Assembly: GCF_036417845.1 (NCBI RefSeq)
Contig: NC_089979.1
Location: 53,544,262 to 53,608,261 of the forward strand
DNA length: 64,000 bases
Origin: Apteryx mantelli
Lineage: Eukaryota; Chordata; Aves; Apterygiformes; Apterygidae
Reading direction: 5' to 3'
Made by a program: the position numbers and the translations under genes. Every line of letters begins with the position of its first letter. The stretch's first letter is position 1. Below are positions 1 to 9,930 of this stretch, piece after piece. Below the pieces are notes generated by a model. It saw nothing but the letters and a program-made list of their open reading frames with translations. It made no database searches and was not told the origin of the DNA.

Positions 1-2060
1 GCCTAAAAGACCACGTTCAATTTAAGAGCAATCATTTGTAATTCAAAACTCTCATCTTTATGCCAGAACAAAGCTATTTAATGAAAAGTAGCTCGTTTTA
101 CTTAGTCTATGTAACATTATTCACTTTTCATAATACACAATCTCTTCCTCTGAATGAAAATAACAAGGGAGCCACTTACAAGTGCAACACTAATTTGACT
201 GTCAAGCTAAAAGGTCATAAAAGAGTAATCATTTCTCAAACTATACACAAAAGTCACTCATGATTTGAAGCTGGCATTCATTGTGAAAGTTCTCTGGGTC
301 ATTCAGAACAGTTCTGCACACTTTTGAGTCAACTCTGCACTACAGTGCTGAATACAGTATGCTTTCCCGATTCTGTCCTGCTCTACCATTTTTCCTGTGT
401 TGCTGTTCTACATTATTAGTGAGCTAGCAACACATGGAAGCTGCGCATCGCAGCATCAGAAGACGTTGACACACGACCTGCTGGAATCCACAACCCATCA
501 CCTGGTTGCTGAGGATCCCTGTACAGTGCACTAGTGAGAACAGTGACAACCAGATAATAAGGAGTGTAGATAAAATCCAGAAATACTTCCTGGACTAGAT
601 CCCACAGAGAAAACAGGAGTTCCACATCTGGGTTATGAATCCCAAACAAAAACCATATCCATGAACAAGGTAACTGATTGTCTAGCACTACACAGGCTTG
701 CTGCTAGACATGTGCAGCAACAGATATTGGGCATCTATGGAACTACACCTGCAAAAACACAGGTTTAAGAGGGACATTCTCCTTGTTTTTGAAGACTAAA
801 AAGCAGAGCACATACAATTAAAAACCAAACATTTATTTTCCTACATTGCACAACCTTAATTCTGACATAAGTGAAATTAAGAGTTCTTACTGACAGACAC
901 ATTTCTCTGAGAGTTTGCAGTGTTTTTAATATCTGAGAAAAGGTGAGCCAACAGTCAACACAGATGAACTCCGTGACTGAATGAGCAACTGTCTGCAGTT
1001 CTATGCTGAAAGCACAAACAGATTTTTGGTTTCGCAAACGAATCTGTGATCTAGTTCGGATATGGTGATGTCTGAATAGCAAGACATGACAGTGGTAGCG
1101 ATAGCTCTGACCCCTTCAGGCTTTGTTTTGTAAGGGAAGGAGGGCCTGGTTGTCTAATTTATGCCTGTGAACAACTAAAATTTTCCTTTGAGTTACTTGT
1201 ATAGGTAAGAATTAACTTCAGTGAGTTTAACTCCGAGTTCCTAGAGGCTTTTGAAGGGCTTTCAAAGTAAGACCTGCTAATCAATCTCTGTTTCTTCAAA
1301 CTATGTTTCCAAAATAAGTTTCAATAACTACAGAAAAAGTAGACATCAATATTCCAGAAGGTTATATGGCTACATTTTCTGTTTGCTCTTCTTTCCCATG
1401 GATGCAATTCTGTGGTAGTCAAGAGAACCCTACTGGCATAAACTCGATGTTACTCCGTGGAGAAGACCCAGAAAATTCTAAGTTAATGAATTCATAAACT
1501 ACAGTACTCGGGACCAGTTCCTATTACACTTGAGGATTTTACTGCTGCATTATCACTTTTCCTCTTCTGCCCGCCAGGCTGAAACTCAAATTAAAAAAAA
1601 AAAAAAACACAAAACAAAACAAAAAAACCCTAAAACTTCTAAATCGGAACTCAGTCCTCAAAATACTTACACATATAGCTAACTTTACGGCCACTAAAGT
1701 AACTCTACTAATTTCAAATGAGTACCTGCAGGATCAGGGCCTTTCAAAACAACTGACTCCAGGCTTTTCTTATAAGTTATCTCTAACACTCTCTCACCAG
1801 CTAGGTAATTTAAGATCCAATCTTGCAAATATTAGGTATACAAAGGATTTAAGCCTTTCAGTGAAATCCCTGTGACATTTTATAGACTTGAAGGTGTGCC
1901 AAAATATTTGCTAGTTTAAGCTACAGTCTTGCACATATATTGGTCTTGGATTGCATCAGTATATTCAAAAGTTAACTATACCCATATAAGCAAAGAAGAT
2001 AAAGTTTGTTTGGTTTCTGTTTTAAAAGGCATAACAATACAAATTTACAGTAAAATTTAC
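1..2060. other. METTL4: METTL4 downstream intron, no coding exon recognised
   Basis: This AT-rich sequence contains an A-rich run near 1592-1625. I looked on the minus strand for the METTL4 segments that should follow DPPW (the TWVTNRQ and EWHW regions) and found nothing. A 90-codon minus-strand open frame at 416-688 has no recognisable family and no exon-like match to METTL4, so I treat it as chance or unidentified repeat. The stretch is presumably intron. Confidence 0.6.
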
Positions 2061-2130
2061 CGGTTACTCCTTTTAACAGATTTGTTTTCCCATGGTGGAT
2101 CCATCACAATTACATCATATTTTTTCTTGT
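2061..2130 (-). CDS. METTL4: METTL4 coding exon 4 with DPPW catalytic motif
   Basis: This 70 nt exon follows acceptor TTCCAG and precedes donor GTAAAT. With one nucleotide from the previous exon it reads YKKKYDVIVMDPPWENKSV. DPPW is the signature motif of MT-A70 methyltransferases. The exon ends in phase 2 within an Arg codon, and the gene continues leftward off the window. Confidence 0.96.
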
Positions 2131-5100
2131 CTGGAAAAGAAAATTACAAAAAAAAGCTAGTAAATTAGTTTAAAAAAAAATTAAATCTACTAGTTAAAAC
2201 TGATAAATGTTTAGCTACCAACTACAGAGAACACTTAAACAGTAGAGTATGCAAGTATACTTACAGTTCAGCAGTGGCTGTAAACATGAAATATCAGATA
2301 AAAGGAAACTGCTTTTTGGTGGCACCAAGTACTTCTGCCCCATTAACACAATCATCTTTGCACAGTTTGAGTTGTTTTCTGTAACACACGAAAGCAGGTC
2401 CTGCTCTGGAATGAAGGTTTCATCATCTATTGCTTGTACAGCTTGATGGTCGCTGTCGTTTATAGCTGGAAACTGCTTTGCCATTTCACATAATTCGGCC
2501 AACCCACAGCCAACATGTCCTGGAACAACGTTCTTGCTGCGACTGAGTTTTGTAGTAGTGCAGTGAAGAAAACCACTTTTGAGTCCTTCTTGGACTAAAT
2601 GCAAAGTGCCTTCCCAAATGAGCTCCCTGATCTGTATGATCATAAAGATACAAAGGAAAAGGAAATGGTCTTTCAAACATCTACACTGGGGAACGAGACA
2701 TAAATCAAAGCACATTTTGAATCTGCAAACTGGAAGAAAGATCCTTGCTAAATATTGAGATCATTTGATTCATGCTTCAAAACCTACAAGGGCACACTAA
2801 TGAGGTTCCACGCCTTTTTTTGGGGGGGGGGGGGGAGGGGAAGTGGGCAAAGTGGCAATATTGTTACAAGTTTGGAGAAAGAAAAAGAGACTGCTGAATA
2901 AAATGCTTCCTAGCCCAAGGTAGAATAAAATTCTAAATAAATCTAATTTTCAAAGCAAACTCAACATTAAGTTGAAGTATAAGTTAAAATCCTAATCTAA
3001 TTTCAAGTTACTGTGGCCAAAAACATATTTTTATTGGGATGTATCCCTAGATCGAAAAACTGGTATTTTTCCAAGTTTTAATTCACTTGAAAAACAACAC
3101 TGTTTTTGTATTTTAAAAGTAATAAGGAAATATAAAATAAGGAAATATAATCAGTAAATCCAATTAAATCATTAGAATTGGTTTTATTAACTTTTCTAAG
3201 TGACAAGTCTCTTAAATAATCTTCTAGTGAGTCCATGAAGACAAAACTGTTGGATCTGAATGCAGTCTCATTCACTTCAGTGCTCTCTCCTTTTCAAAAT
3301 TTAGAGACCAAATTTATTCCCAACTCAGTGAGCATTTACAAATTTTAATTATCAGTGAAGAACTATTGTTCATTTAGAACAGCAGTATTGCCAGCTGCAG
3401 TGGTTTTATCACAAGTCTGAAATACTTATTATTGATTATTGTTTCTAAAGCTCCTGATTATGGAATCCTCAATTTTACAGAATGTTTTTACAAAATAATC
3501 TTTACTGCAAATTCCAAATTAACCAAAAAAAGAATGTGTTTTTTTTAACAATTTCTTTACTTAGTGCCACTCTCTAGATATCCGAGGGGATAGTCATCAT
3601 TTTTGAGCGCCTAGGTTTGTGATAGTAGAACTTAATATTAGTTCAACAGAATTAATAAGCACATCTTTAGAAATTCTAGAAATTGCACAGCTGAATTAAT
3701 GCAAATGGATTTTGTTCTTACACCCGTGTGTTATCTGGCAGCCTGGACAAAGCCTCTTGACTATCAAGCAGTTTTGACATTCTACATTCAGTTTTAACAA
3801 ACGGCTGCTGAAGGAGCTCACTATATTTTGCACTATCACTCTTTGTTAAATCTGACTGAAATTCATAAACAGATTCAATGCTGCTTTCACTGATGAAAAC
3901 AAATTTCAGTTCTGCGGAAAGTTATTCCAGCTGTACGAATAAGTGTCAAAACAATCTAAACTGACTTTTGGAGCTACAACCTTTAATATAACAAATACAT
4001 TAGAAAAAATATATTCTAATCTGTGAACAGTATCAGAGGCTAACCAGGATCATAGATTTTTCAAAAACGTGTCTTTTTTGCACATTTACCGAAAAAACTT
4101 TCAAAGTTACGAAGGCCTCTAGAACATCTAACTCTTCTTCATTCTTTCTCTTATTCCTATTGTTGCCTGCCTTTATTTTAGCTTAAAGGTTTTCACACTT
4201 TTAACCTTATGCTTAAGGATGAACCACACAGTTCTCTCATTCTTCACATGCATAGCCTATAGGTAACAATAATTACAGGACCCCTACACTGTAATGCAGC
4301 AAACTGCATGTTTACTATGAGATTGCTGTTATGCAACAGAAAGCAAAAATGAGTTATTTGCATAACAGTGCAAGAGAAACAGAATTAAACAAAAAGCCAA
4401 GTATGACTACTGCCGTTATCAGGCAAAAAAAAAAAGCAGTGGAGGTCCTAGTTTAGGTTCACATCACTATTCAGGAAAACAGTATGTATACATCAAACAT
4501 TATCTAGAGATTACATTTCCAGGATTTATCATCATGCTTCACTAGTAGTAATTTTACCAGTACACCACAGACATGAGTCTAGATACAGACCCAAATTTTA
4601 ATTAATTTGTGATGCTTTGGTATGACTATCACAATGTAAAATATTAAGTGAAAAAATTCTTTCTTACTAGTGGAAGTGAGACATCTTGGAGCACTTTCGG
4701 TCACAGAAGTATGGAATAACCCCAGCAGGGTATTCTGATATGCTAAAGATGAGTGCATCTTCAGAACAGTTCACACTTTATTTTAAAGCAAAACTCACCA
4801 CTATATAATGTTCAGTTAGGTATAACAGTTAAAGATACTATGTGAATGTGCTTTCCAGCTCTTTGAAATTTCTCAACTGCAGTCTGACATCTGTTTTGTA
4901 CATTAACTACATATAAAATATTTCAGTATACATTTATTCATTTGGGGACTGGAGAGATGACCTTCCCATTAATGGAACAAGTTACAGGAAGAGGACTCAT
5001 CTGTAACCACGTCTTGCATTCCATATACTGCCCAAAGATAGGTACCAGGCACCTGCAAAATATACTTTTGTTCAGACTCACCTTTGTATGGTATTCTAAT

Positions 5101-6384
5101 GCATCCAGTTCGCCTTGGTTGAACACACATTTTCTTTTGCGTTTCTGCAGAATGAGCGAACAGTGAAAAGAAATAATCCATGCTACTCAAAAAAAAAAAA
5201 TACAAAAAAAAAAATCAAACATACTTGAATAACATATCAACTCTTAAAACTGGAAAAAAAATTCCATCTCTTTCCCTGTCACAAGTATAAACCCATTAAG
5301 AAAAAAACATGATTTTAAAATATCTAGGCTGCTGTAGGACTTCTCAAGGCACAAGAGCTTAACAAAGTAATGTTACATTGCCCACAGGCACAGGAATCTA
5401 ATGGTATCTAGTACATGCCACAGTTCATGTTCATGCCCACTTTGAGCTCACACTAGGAGGTACCCATTTAGTTGCAAGGTGCAGTTTATCAGTAACAAGA
5501 GAACATCAACTAGGTCTTCATAATTACGTTTGTTGATTCAGATCTGTGACCCTTAAATTTTCTTGGTCCATAAGGAACAATACTGAACAATCAACATACC
5601 GCAAGTAAACTCACACTGTCTTTCACTCCTTGTTAATATGGACTATCATGACAGCTACCACAGTTTTAGTTGTTTAAATCCCCGTGACCACAAGCAACAT
5701 GAGAAGAGTTTATGAGCAACCTACTGCCTGTGAGTCACAGGATGCACACCACTGATATAAGGGAGACAAGGACATCCTTATGAGTGCCTACATTTTACAT
5801 GGAACCCTAAATCTATTGTGGAAAAGTTCCTGTTTCTCCTGCAAAGTTTACGCTCTCCTACATAACTTTATGAAATAAAAATTTGCAAGATGATGTTAAT
5901 GGTAGGTTATTTAACAGGGAATATGTCACAGCCCACAGTGTTATGGAGAACGTACCTTCCTTGCACTGGCAACAAGATCTCCAATGCCACCCTCGGTTCC
6001 TTCTCGGTGTTCCACCCCACTGCTGCTGGCCTCTGTTTCTGCAAGGCTCACCTCAGAGCCTCCCTGCCACAGCCGTTCCTGAAGAGCTGCAACTATATGG
6101 GGCTTTAAAATATCAAAGAACTCTTCCCGAAACACATATCTTGCTTTTCCTGCTTTACCTTCTGTTTCTACAGCATCTCCAGGACCAGGAGTAGGAGCAT
6201 CTCTCAATGAGTAGGTGGTAGCACAGGTAGAAGTAGCACAGTGATCTCCAGCAGAAGGGACAGAAGTGTTGAGAGTAACACAACGAGGGTGTGCAAAGGA
6301 GTCGTATATCTCGTAGCCACATTGGTTGATGAAAGAGAGATGATCCAGGAGCCACCCTGCTGTCAGTCGATGGATCACAGACAT
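2061..6384 (-). CDS. METTL4: METTL4, MT-A70 family N6-adenosine methyltransferase (5' part; C-terminal exons outside window)
   Basis: Four coding exons on the minus strand, joined 6384-5956, 5144-5082, 2631-2265 and 2130-2061, encode 309 complete codons plus 2 nt. Every junction is GT-AG and phases agree (0, 0, 1, then 2 at the last donor). The N-terminus reads MSVIHRLTAGWLLDHLSFIN, which resembles vertebrate METTL4. The catalytic DPPW motif of MT-A70 methyltransferases falls at about residues 297-300, followed by a basic ENKSVKRSNR stretch. Family knowledge: METTL4 is reported to make m6Am in U2 snRNA, and DNA 6mA activity has been proposed. Human METTL4 has about 472 residues, so roughly the last third (the rest of the methyltransferase fold) is missing. 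I searched 1-2060 for the next expected segment and did not find it. I chose the start at 6384 because it matches the family N-terminus; in-frame ATGs also lie at 6387 and 6393. It is transcribed divergently from NDC80. Confidence 0.96.
2265..2631 (-). CDS. METTL4: METTL4 coding exon 3
   Basis: It starts in phase 0 with IRELIWEG after acceptor ATACAG and ends in phase 1 before donor GTAAGT. It encodes about 122 residues, including conserved LVQEGLKSGF, LAELCEMAK and GQKYLVPPKSSFLLSDIS, which lead into the methyltransferase domain. Confidence 0.96.
2632..5081. other. METTL4 intron between coding exons 2 and 3
   Basis: AT-rich sequence of 2.45 kb with no gene recognised. It contains a 14-base G run at 2822-2835, useful mainly as a polymorphism or sequencing-error hotspot. 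Confidence 0.7.
5082..5144 (-). CDS. METTL4: METTL4 coding exon 2
   Basis: This 63 nt exon (21 codons, phase 0 at both ends) lies between acceptor CTGCAG and donor GTGAGT. It encodes a basic KRKRKC stretch, possibly a nuclear localisation signal, then VFNQGELDALEYHTK, a strongly conserved METTL4 segment. Confidence 0.95.
5145..5955. other. METTL4 intron between coding exons 1 and 2
   Basis: An 811 nt intron with A-rich runs near 5190-5214. I see no gene, RNA gene or recognisable repeat in it. Confidence 0.7.
5956..6384 (-). CDS. METTL4: METTL4 coding exon 1 (start codon)
   Basis: It encodes residues 1-143, ends in phase 0 with ...ARK and is followed by donor GTACGT. The first 20 residues are conserved with mammalian METTL4; the middle is variable and Ser/Thr/Gly-rich, as expected for this poorly conserved N-terminal region. 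Confidence 0.95.
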
Positions 6385-7140
6385 CATAAGCACCCTTTTT
6401 CAGCGGGGAAAAAAATCATCTCCCAGAAACTGGAGCAGGTATTCACACTCACTTTCTGAAGCAAATTCTTCCTGCAGTAATTTTTTTGAGAGTTCACTTT
6501 TCACAACTATTAACATTTAATACTACAGTGCCTATCTTGTGAAAGGCATTTCCATACACATGCAGGACACATGAACAGTTCTGCAGAAACTTCTAACTTC
6601 AGCTGGTTTCCCCATTATGCTCTGTTTGATCCTTATTTCATCTTTTGATTGTAGATAAATTTCATATAGTTCTTCATAACTTTATCTAGTATAAAATTAC
6701 TCTAAGATCACTCTTTGAGCAGGCTAGAAAATAGTATTATGACAAAGCAATTATCATAGTCTTTGAATTTGTATCACAAGATTCAGGGGCAAAAATACAA
6801 GTAGTCTTTACATGCTCCTGAAGAAAAACATCACATTTTTATATATTTCTGGAAACTTTCTCAGTTTCAAAGAGAAAAAACAAGTTGGTCGATCCAGTCT
6901 TTTATGAAGTAAATTGAGATGCAAGAGTCTTACAGCTTTTGATATGATTGACTTTCCTTAAGCAGTTCTATTACTGTAAGAGAAATATATAGGGTTTTTT
7001 TCCCTTGTATTTTATAAAAACCTTCTTTTAATGGTTTACCTGTTGTCATATCAAAGACACATGGCTTTTCTATTAAACCCCAACTCAAAAGAGCAGCGAT
7101 AGCAACTGACTGTGTGTTACCACGAGCGCAGCTAGGGTCA
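6385..7140. other. METTL4 5' untranslated region or first intron
   Basis: This sequence lies between the METTL4 start codon and the CpG island. A minus-strand CTGCAG acceptor-like site lies near 6470-6476, and a CTCCAG lies nearer the ATG. A spliced 5' UTR is therefore likely, but I cannot fix the first exon boundary. No other feature is seen. Confidence 0.45.
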
Positions 7141-7644
7141 TTTGCTCCCTCAAGGGATCAGGTGTCCCCGCTCGGTATTTCGGTGCGGAGACGCTCCCGG
7201 GGGCTGCTCGGCGGGCGAGGCGCCCTCCCCGTGTGGGCCCGCGGCTGCCCCGCTCGCCGCCCGCCGCCGCGTTACGGCTCCTTTTGTCCGGGAACACCGG
7301 CGTCGGTAGGGAAAACGGCCTCGGGAAGCATCGCGGCAGGACTTCTCCCGACAGCCCTGTCGGCATCGGCGGCGGGGCGAGAGCCGCCTCCGCCCGGGCC
7401 TGCGGAGGTCAGCACGGAGGGGCCGGGCAGGGGCGGGATAACGACAACGCCATCACCACCGCCATCGCCATCACCACCCCCGCCGCCGCCCAGCTTTGCC
7501 CCCCTCCGCGCCCGTCCTCGCAGCCCGTGTGGCCCCTCGCGGAGCCGCGCTAGCCCCTAGCACGGCGCCCGCGCCTCCCTCTCTCCGGGCGGGAAGAGCC
7601 CGCGGACGCCTCGCTGACCCACGCGGGGAGCGGCCAGCGGGAGC

Positions 7645-7655
7645 GCCGCCATCTT
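7645..7655 (-). promoter_or_regulatory. YY1-type site, METTL4 side
   Basis: On the minus strand this reads AAGATGGCGGC, the full YY1 consensus. In housekeeping promoters this orientation is usually found at or just downstream of the start site, so METTL4 transcription probably starts near 7655-7690. The start-site placement is inference. Confidence 0.6.
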
Positions 7656-7881
7656 GCCGTACGGCTGCTTCCTCTCCTGCTAATAACTTCCGGGGCAAGC
7701 GGGCACCCGCGCGGGGTCTACGTGAGTCCAGTGCGGCTCCAAAATCCGTCGTGCCCTCCCCTCCCGCCAAAGGAGGAGCTACTGTGACAAAAATGAAACA
7801 ATGTTTTTACATACATACATACATAAATATATATGTGCCTGTGTATGCCTCGTGTATTTTTGTAAGTGGCAGCCGGGAAAG

Positions 7882-7890
7882 CGGAAGTGA
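7882..7890 (+). promoter_or_regulatory. ETS/GABPA-type site
   Basis: CGGAAGTGA matches the ETS-family core with GABPA-like flanks. A second ETS-type core, ACTTCCGG, lies at about 7686-7693 in the opposite orientation. Such sites are common in bidirectional CpG-island promoters. Confidence 0.5.
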
Positions 7891-7949
7891 CGACAGCACC
7901 CTCTCCGCTCGCGGCTCGGCTCTAATGTAATGCGCCCAGGCGCGGGGCG

Positions 7950-7957
7950 TGACGTAG
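7950..7957 (+). promoter_or_regulatory. CRE/ATF-like site upstream of NDC80
   Basis: TGACGTAG, one step from the CRE octamer TGACGTCA, lies 16 bp upstream of the CHR-like element. Proximity supports it; function is not shown. Confidence 0.4.
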
Positions 7958-7963
7958 TGGCTG

Positions 7964-7978
7964 GCGGGTAGATTTGAA
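7964..7978 (+). promoter_or_regulatory. CDE/CHR-like cell-cycle element of NDC80
   Basis: GCGGG, a 4-nt spacer TAGA, then TTTGAA. This is the arrangement of CDE (GC-rich) and CHR (TTTGAA) elements described for G2/M genes such as CDC25C, bound by DREAM and MuvB-B-MYB-FOXM1 complexes. NDC80 peaks in G2/M, so the site suits the gene. The NDC80 start site would be expected a few tens of bases downstream, near 7990-8010. Confidence 0.6.
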
Positions 7979-8014
7979 ATTTGGGAGGAAGGAGCCGCAG
8001 CGGCGCCGTTAACG

Positions 8015-8016
8015 GT
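8015..8016 (+). other. NDC80: possible donor of NDC80 non-coding first exon
   Basis: The NDC80 start codon lies in an exon with its own acceptor, so at least one upstream non-coding exon must exist. AACG|GTAACG is one reasonable donor just downstream of the CHR-like site. Other GT dinucleotides in the island cannot be excluded. Confidence 0.3.
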
Positions 8017-8340
8017 AACGGGGGCGGCTGGGCGGGGGCGTTGCGCCGCAGGGTGCGGCTCTCCACGACCCCCCACCCCCAAGCAGCGAGGGCCAGTCCC
8101 CCGCCGCCGGCCCGGCGGGCGGCCGTTGGGGCCGCGGCTCCGCTTGGGGCCGGGCGGGGCGGCTGCCCGCGTTGCCGCTGCCGCCGCGGCTGAGCGGGTC
8201 GCGGCGGGGAGGGGGCCGCGGCCCTGGGGGGGGCGGGCGCAGCGCGTTGCCCGCCGGAGGCGCGGGGAGCCGGCCTGGCTCTGTCTTCCCGGAGGGGCCG
8301 CGACTGTGAGGAGGGGCGGGCGCCTCCGCTGCGGCTAACG

Positions 8341-9819
8341 TTTGGGGTCCAACGGGAGCTTTTTCCCTGAGGGGGGCTCTTATTTCTACTGAGGGCACGC
8401 AGGAAGGGAAAACTTGCTTTTATCGTGTTTCATTGCCCCCTGTGCGTGGGAGACGGGCTGACGGTGGAAAACAACAATCCGGGGAGTATGAGAGGGCACA
8501 GGTGTGCCACCTGAGGAAAGGCTGAGCAGTACGCTCATGCAACCTGCGACCCTCTCCTAACCCTGAGAAACGCTGCCGCCCTTACTCATTCGGCTACCTG
8601 CGGCGCTAGGCTTGTCAGTATCGCCCGTATAAAGTCATGTAAATGCCCCTGTTTTCCCTTTGATACAATTTAAATATACTGCTAATGTAAATGGATGCAG
8701 TTGTGCCCAATTATGCTATGTTCCTACCTTTGTTCTGGTGTGTTGACTCAAGCAAACTATAGTCTTAAGCTAGCCATTTGTTGTTTTTATAAATACCATT
8801 TACCTTGTGGTGTGTGTCCAGTAAAGTTATGGATGAATGCAGCTCTTTCCCCCCGCCCCGCCATGAAAATGAGATCACAGGTGAAATGCCCTAAAAAGGG
8901 GGCTTAACAAGTTGAATTTATGTCATGCTTTGCAAGAATTGAAACTTGAAGTATGATTGTGAAACATAATTTATGTTGCTACTATGTTTTGGTAATGTTT
9001 GTAATGACAGTTTTTCAATTAGTTCAGTCATTTGATCCCACCCCCCAAATAATGTACGTTTTCTGTGGAGAGGGCAGAAGATGCCATTTTTTGTCAAGTG
9101 AGTGAGTTCTGTTTGCCTGAAAATCCTGCCTAATACCAGTGCAGAGAAAGTTCAGTACTTCCAGTTTGATTGCATCCCTTTTTTATCCATAGTCTAAAGG
9201 TGTCCATAATATTAATTCAGAATTGACTTCCCAGGTATCATGCTCTCTATGAAACTGTAAAATCATTCACAAAATTGATAAGCAGGCTCCGAGGTAGTGG
9301 CTAAGGAACTGAGTGATGGATGAAGTGCTAGAAGCAGTAGTCATGTTAACGTGGCCTTCTTTACAGCTAATCAAACTGAAAAATGTATTCAACCATTTTG
9401 CTTTTAGTACCTGTAATTAGAAATGCCCCAAAATACAAGTCAAAATAAAATAGTTGGTTTGGAGCAAGCACTGGCTTTCATCTGTGAAATAGTTAATTTA
9501 AAAGGCTGTACTGCTGCTGTGTAGTTCCCAAATCAGACATGTACCATTCACCTTTTCTTAGTGTGTATCTGAAAATTCAGGTAGCATACCTGTTTGCATC
9601 GGGAAACTTTTTGTTTTGTTTCCCAAAAAATTTTCACTTTTTTTTTTCTTTTAAAGAAAATCTAATATTTTTGGAAATTCTTGACCTGTCACACAGTTGT
9701 TGGTCTAACATACAATTCCACTTGCTTATCCTGACCCCTTAGAAAGTCACTGTGGTGTTATGAAAGGCAAATATTCTCAGATCCTGGATTCTCCCATACT
9801 GACAGACTGTGATTTACAG
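8341..9819. other. NDC80 first intron
   Basis: AT-rich sequence between the CpG island and the acceptor at 9818-9819. No gene or clear repeat is seen. Confidence 0.6.
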
Positions 9820-9829
9820 TTTAGCCACA

Positions 9830-9930
9830 ATGAGACGAAGCTCAAGTACTTCCGGGAGTAGTAGTCGGCAGTCTGTGATGGCACTGAGAGTACAGGACAC
9901 CAACAAGATGGGTCTCCAAACACCTCAGAC
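9830..9930 (+). CDS. NDC80: NDC80 coding exon 1 (start codon)
   Basis: The exon itself starts at 9820 after acceptor TTTACAG. It encodes residues 1-33, [12 protein letters not shown]..., the basic Ser-rich tail that opens vertebrate NDC80. It ends in phase 2 at donor GTAAGT. Confidence 0.96.

Larger units (their letters stand above)
7150..8340. promoter_or_regulatory. CpG-island bidirectional promoter of METTL4 and NDC80
   Basis: A sharply GC- and CpG-rich block between the divergent start codons of METTL4 (6384, minus) and NDC80 (9830, plus). It contains many GC boxes, ETS-type GGAA cores and a YY1-type site. An AT-rich 55-60 bp strip at about 7800-7862 splits the island into a METTL4-side half and an NDC80-side half. 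Both genes probably start transcription inside this block. Open frames in this GC-rich DNA are chance products of its composition. Confidence 0.85.

Noticed and set aside
416-688. 90-codon minus-strand frame in the METTL4 downstream intron as a missing METTL4 exon
   Set aside because: It has no similarity to the expected post-DPPW sequence of METTL4, and I see no matching splice pattern.
7085-8398. Multiple 90-150 codon frames in the METTL4/NDC80 CpG island
   Set aside because: Low-complexity Pro/Ala/Arg translations on both strands with no homology; these are composition artefacts.
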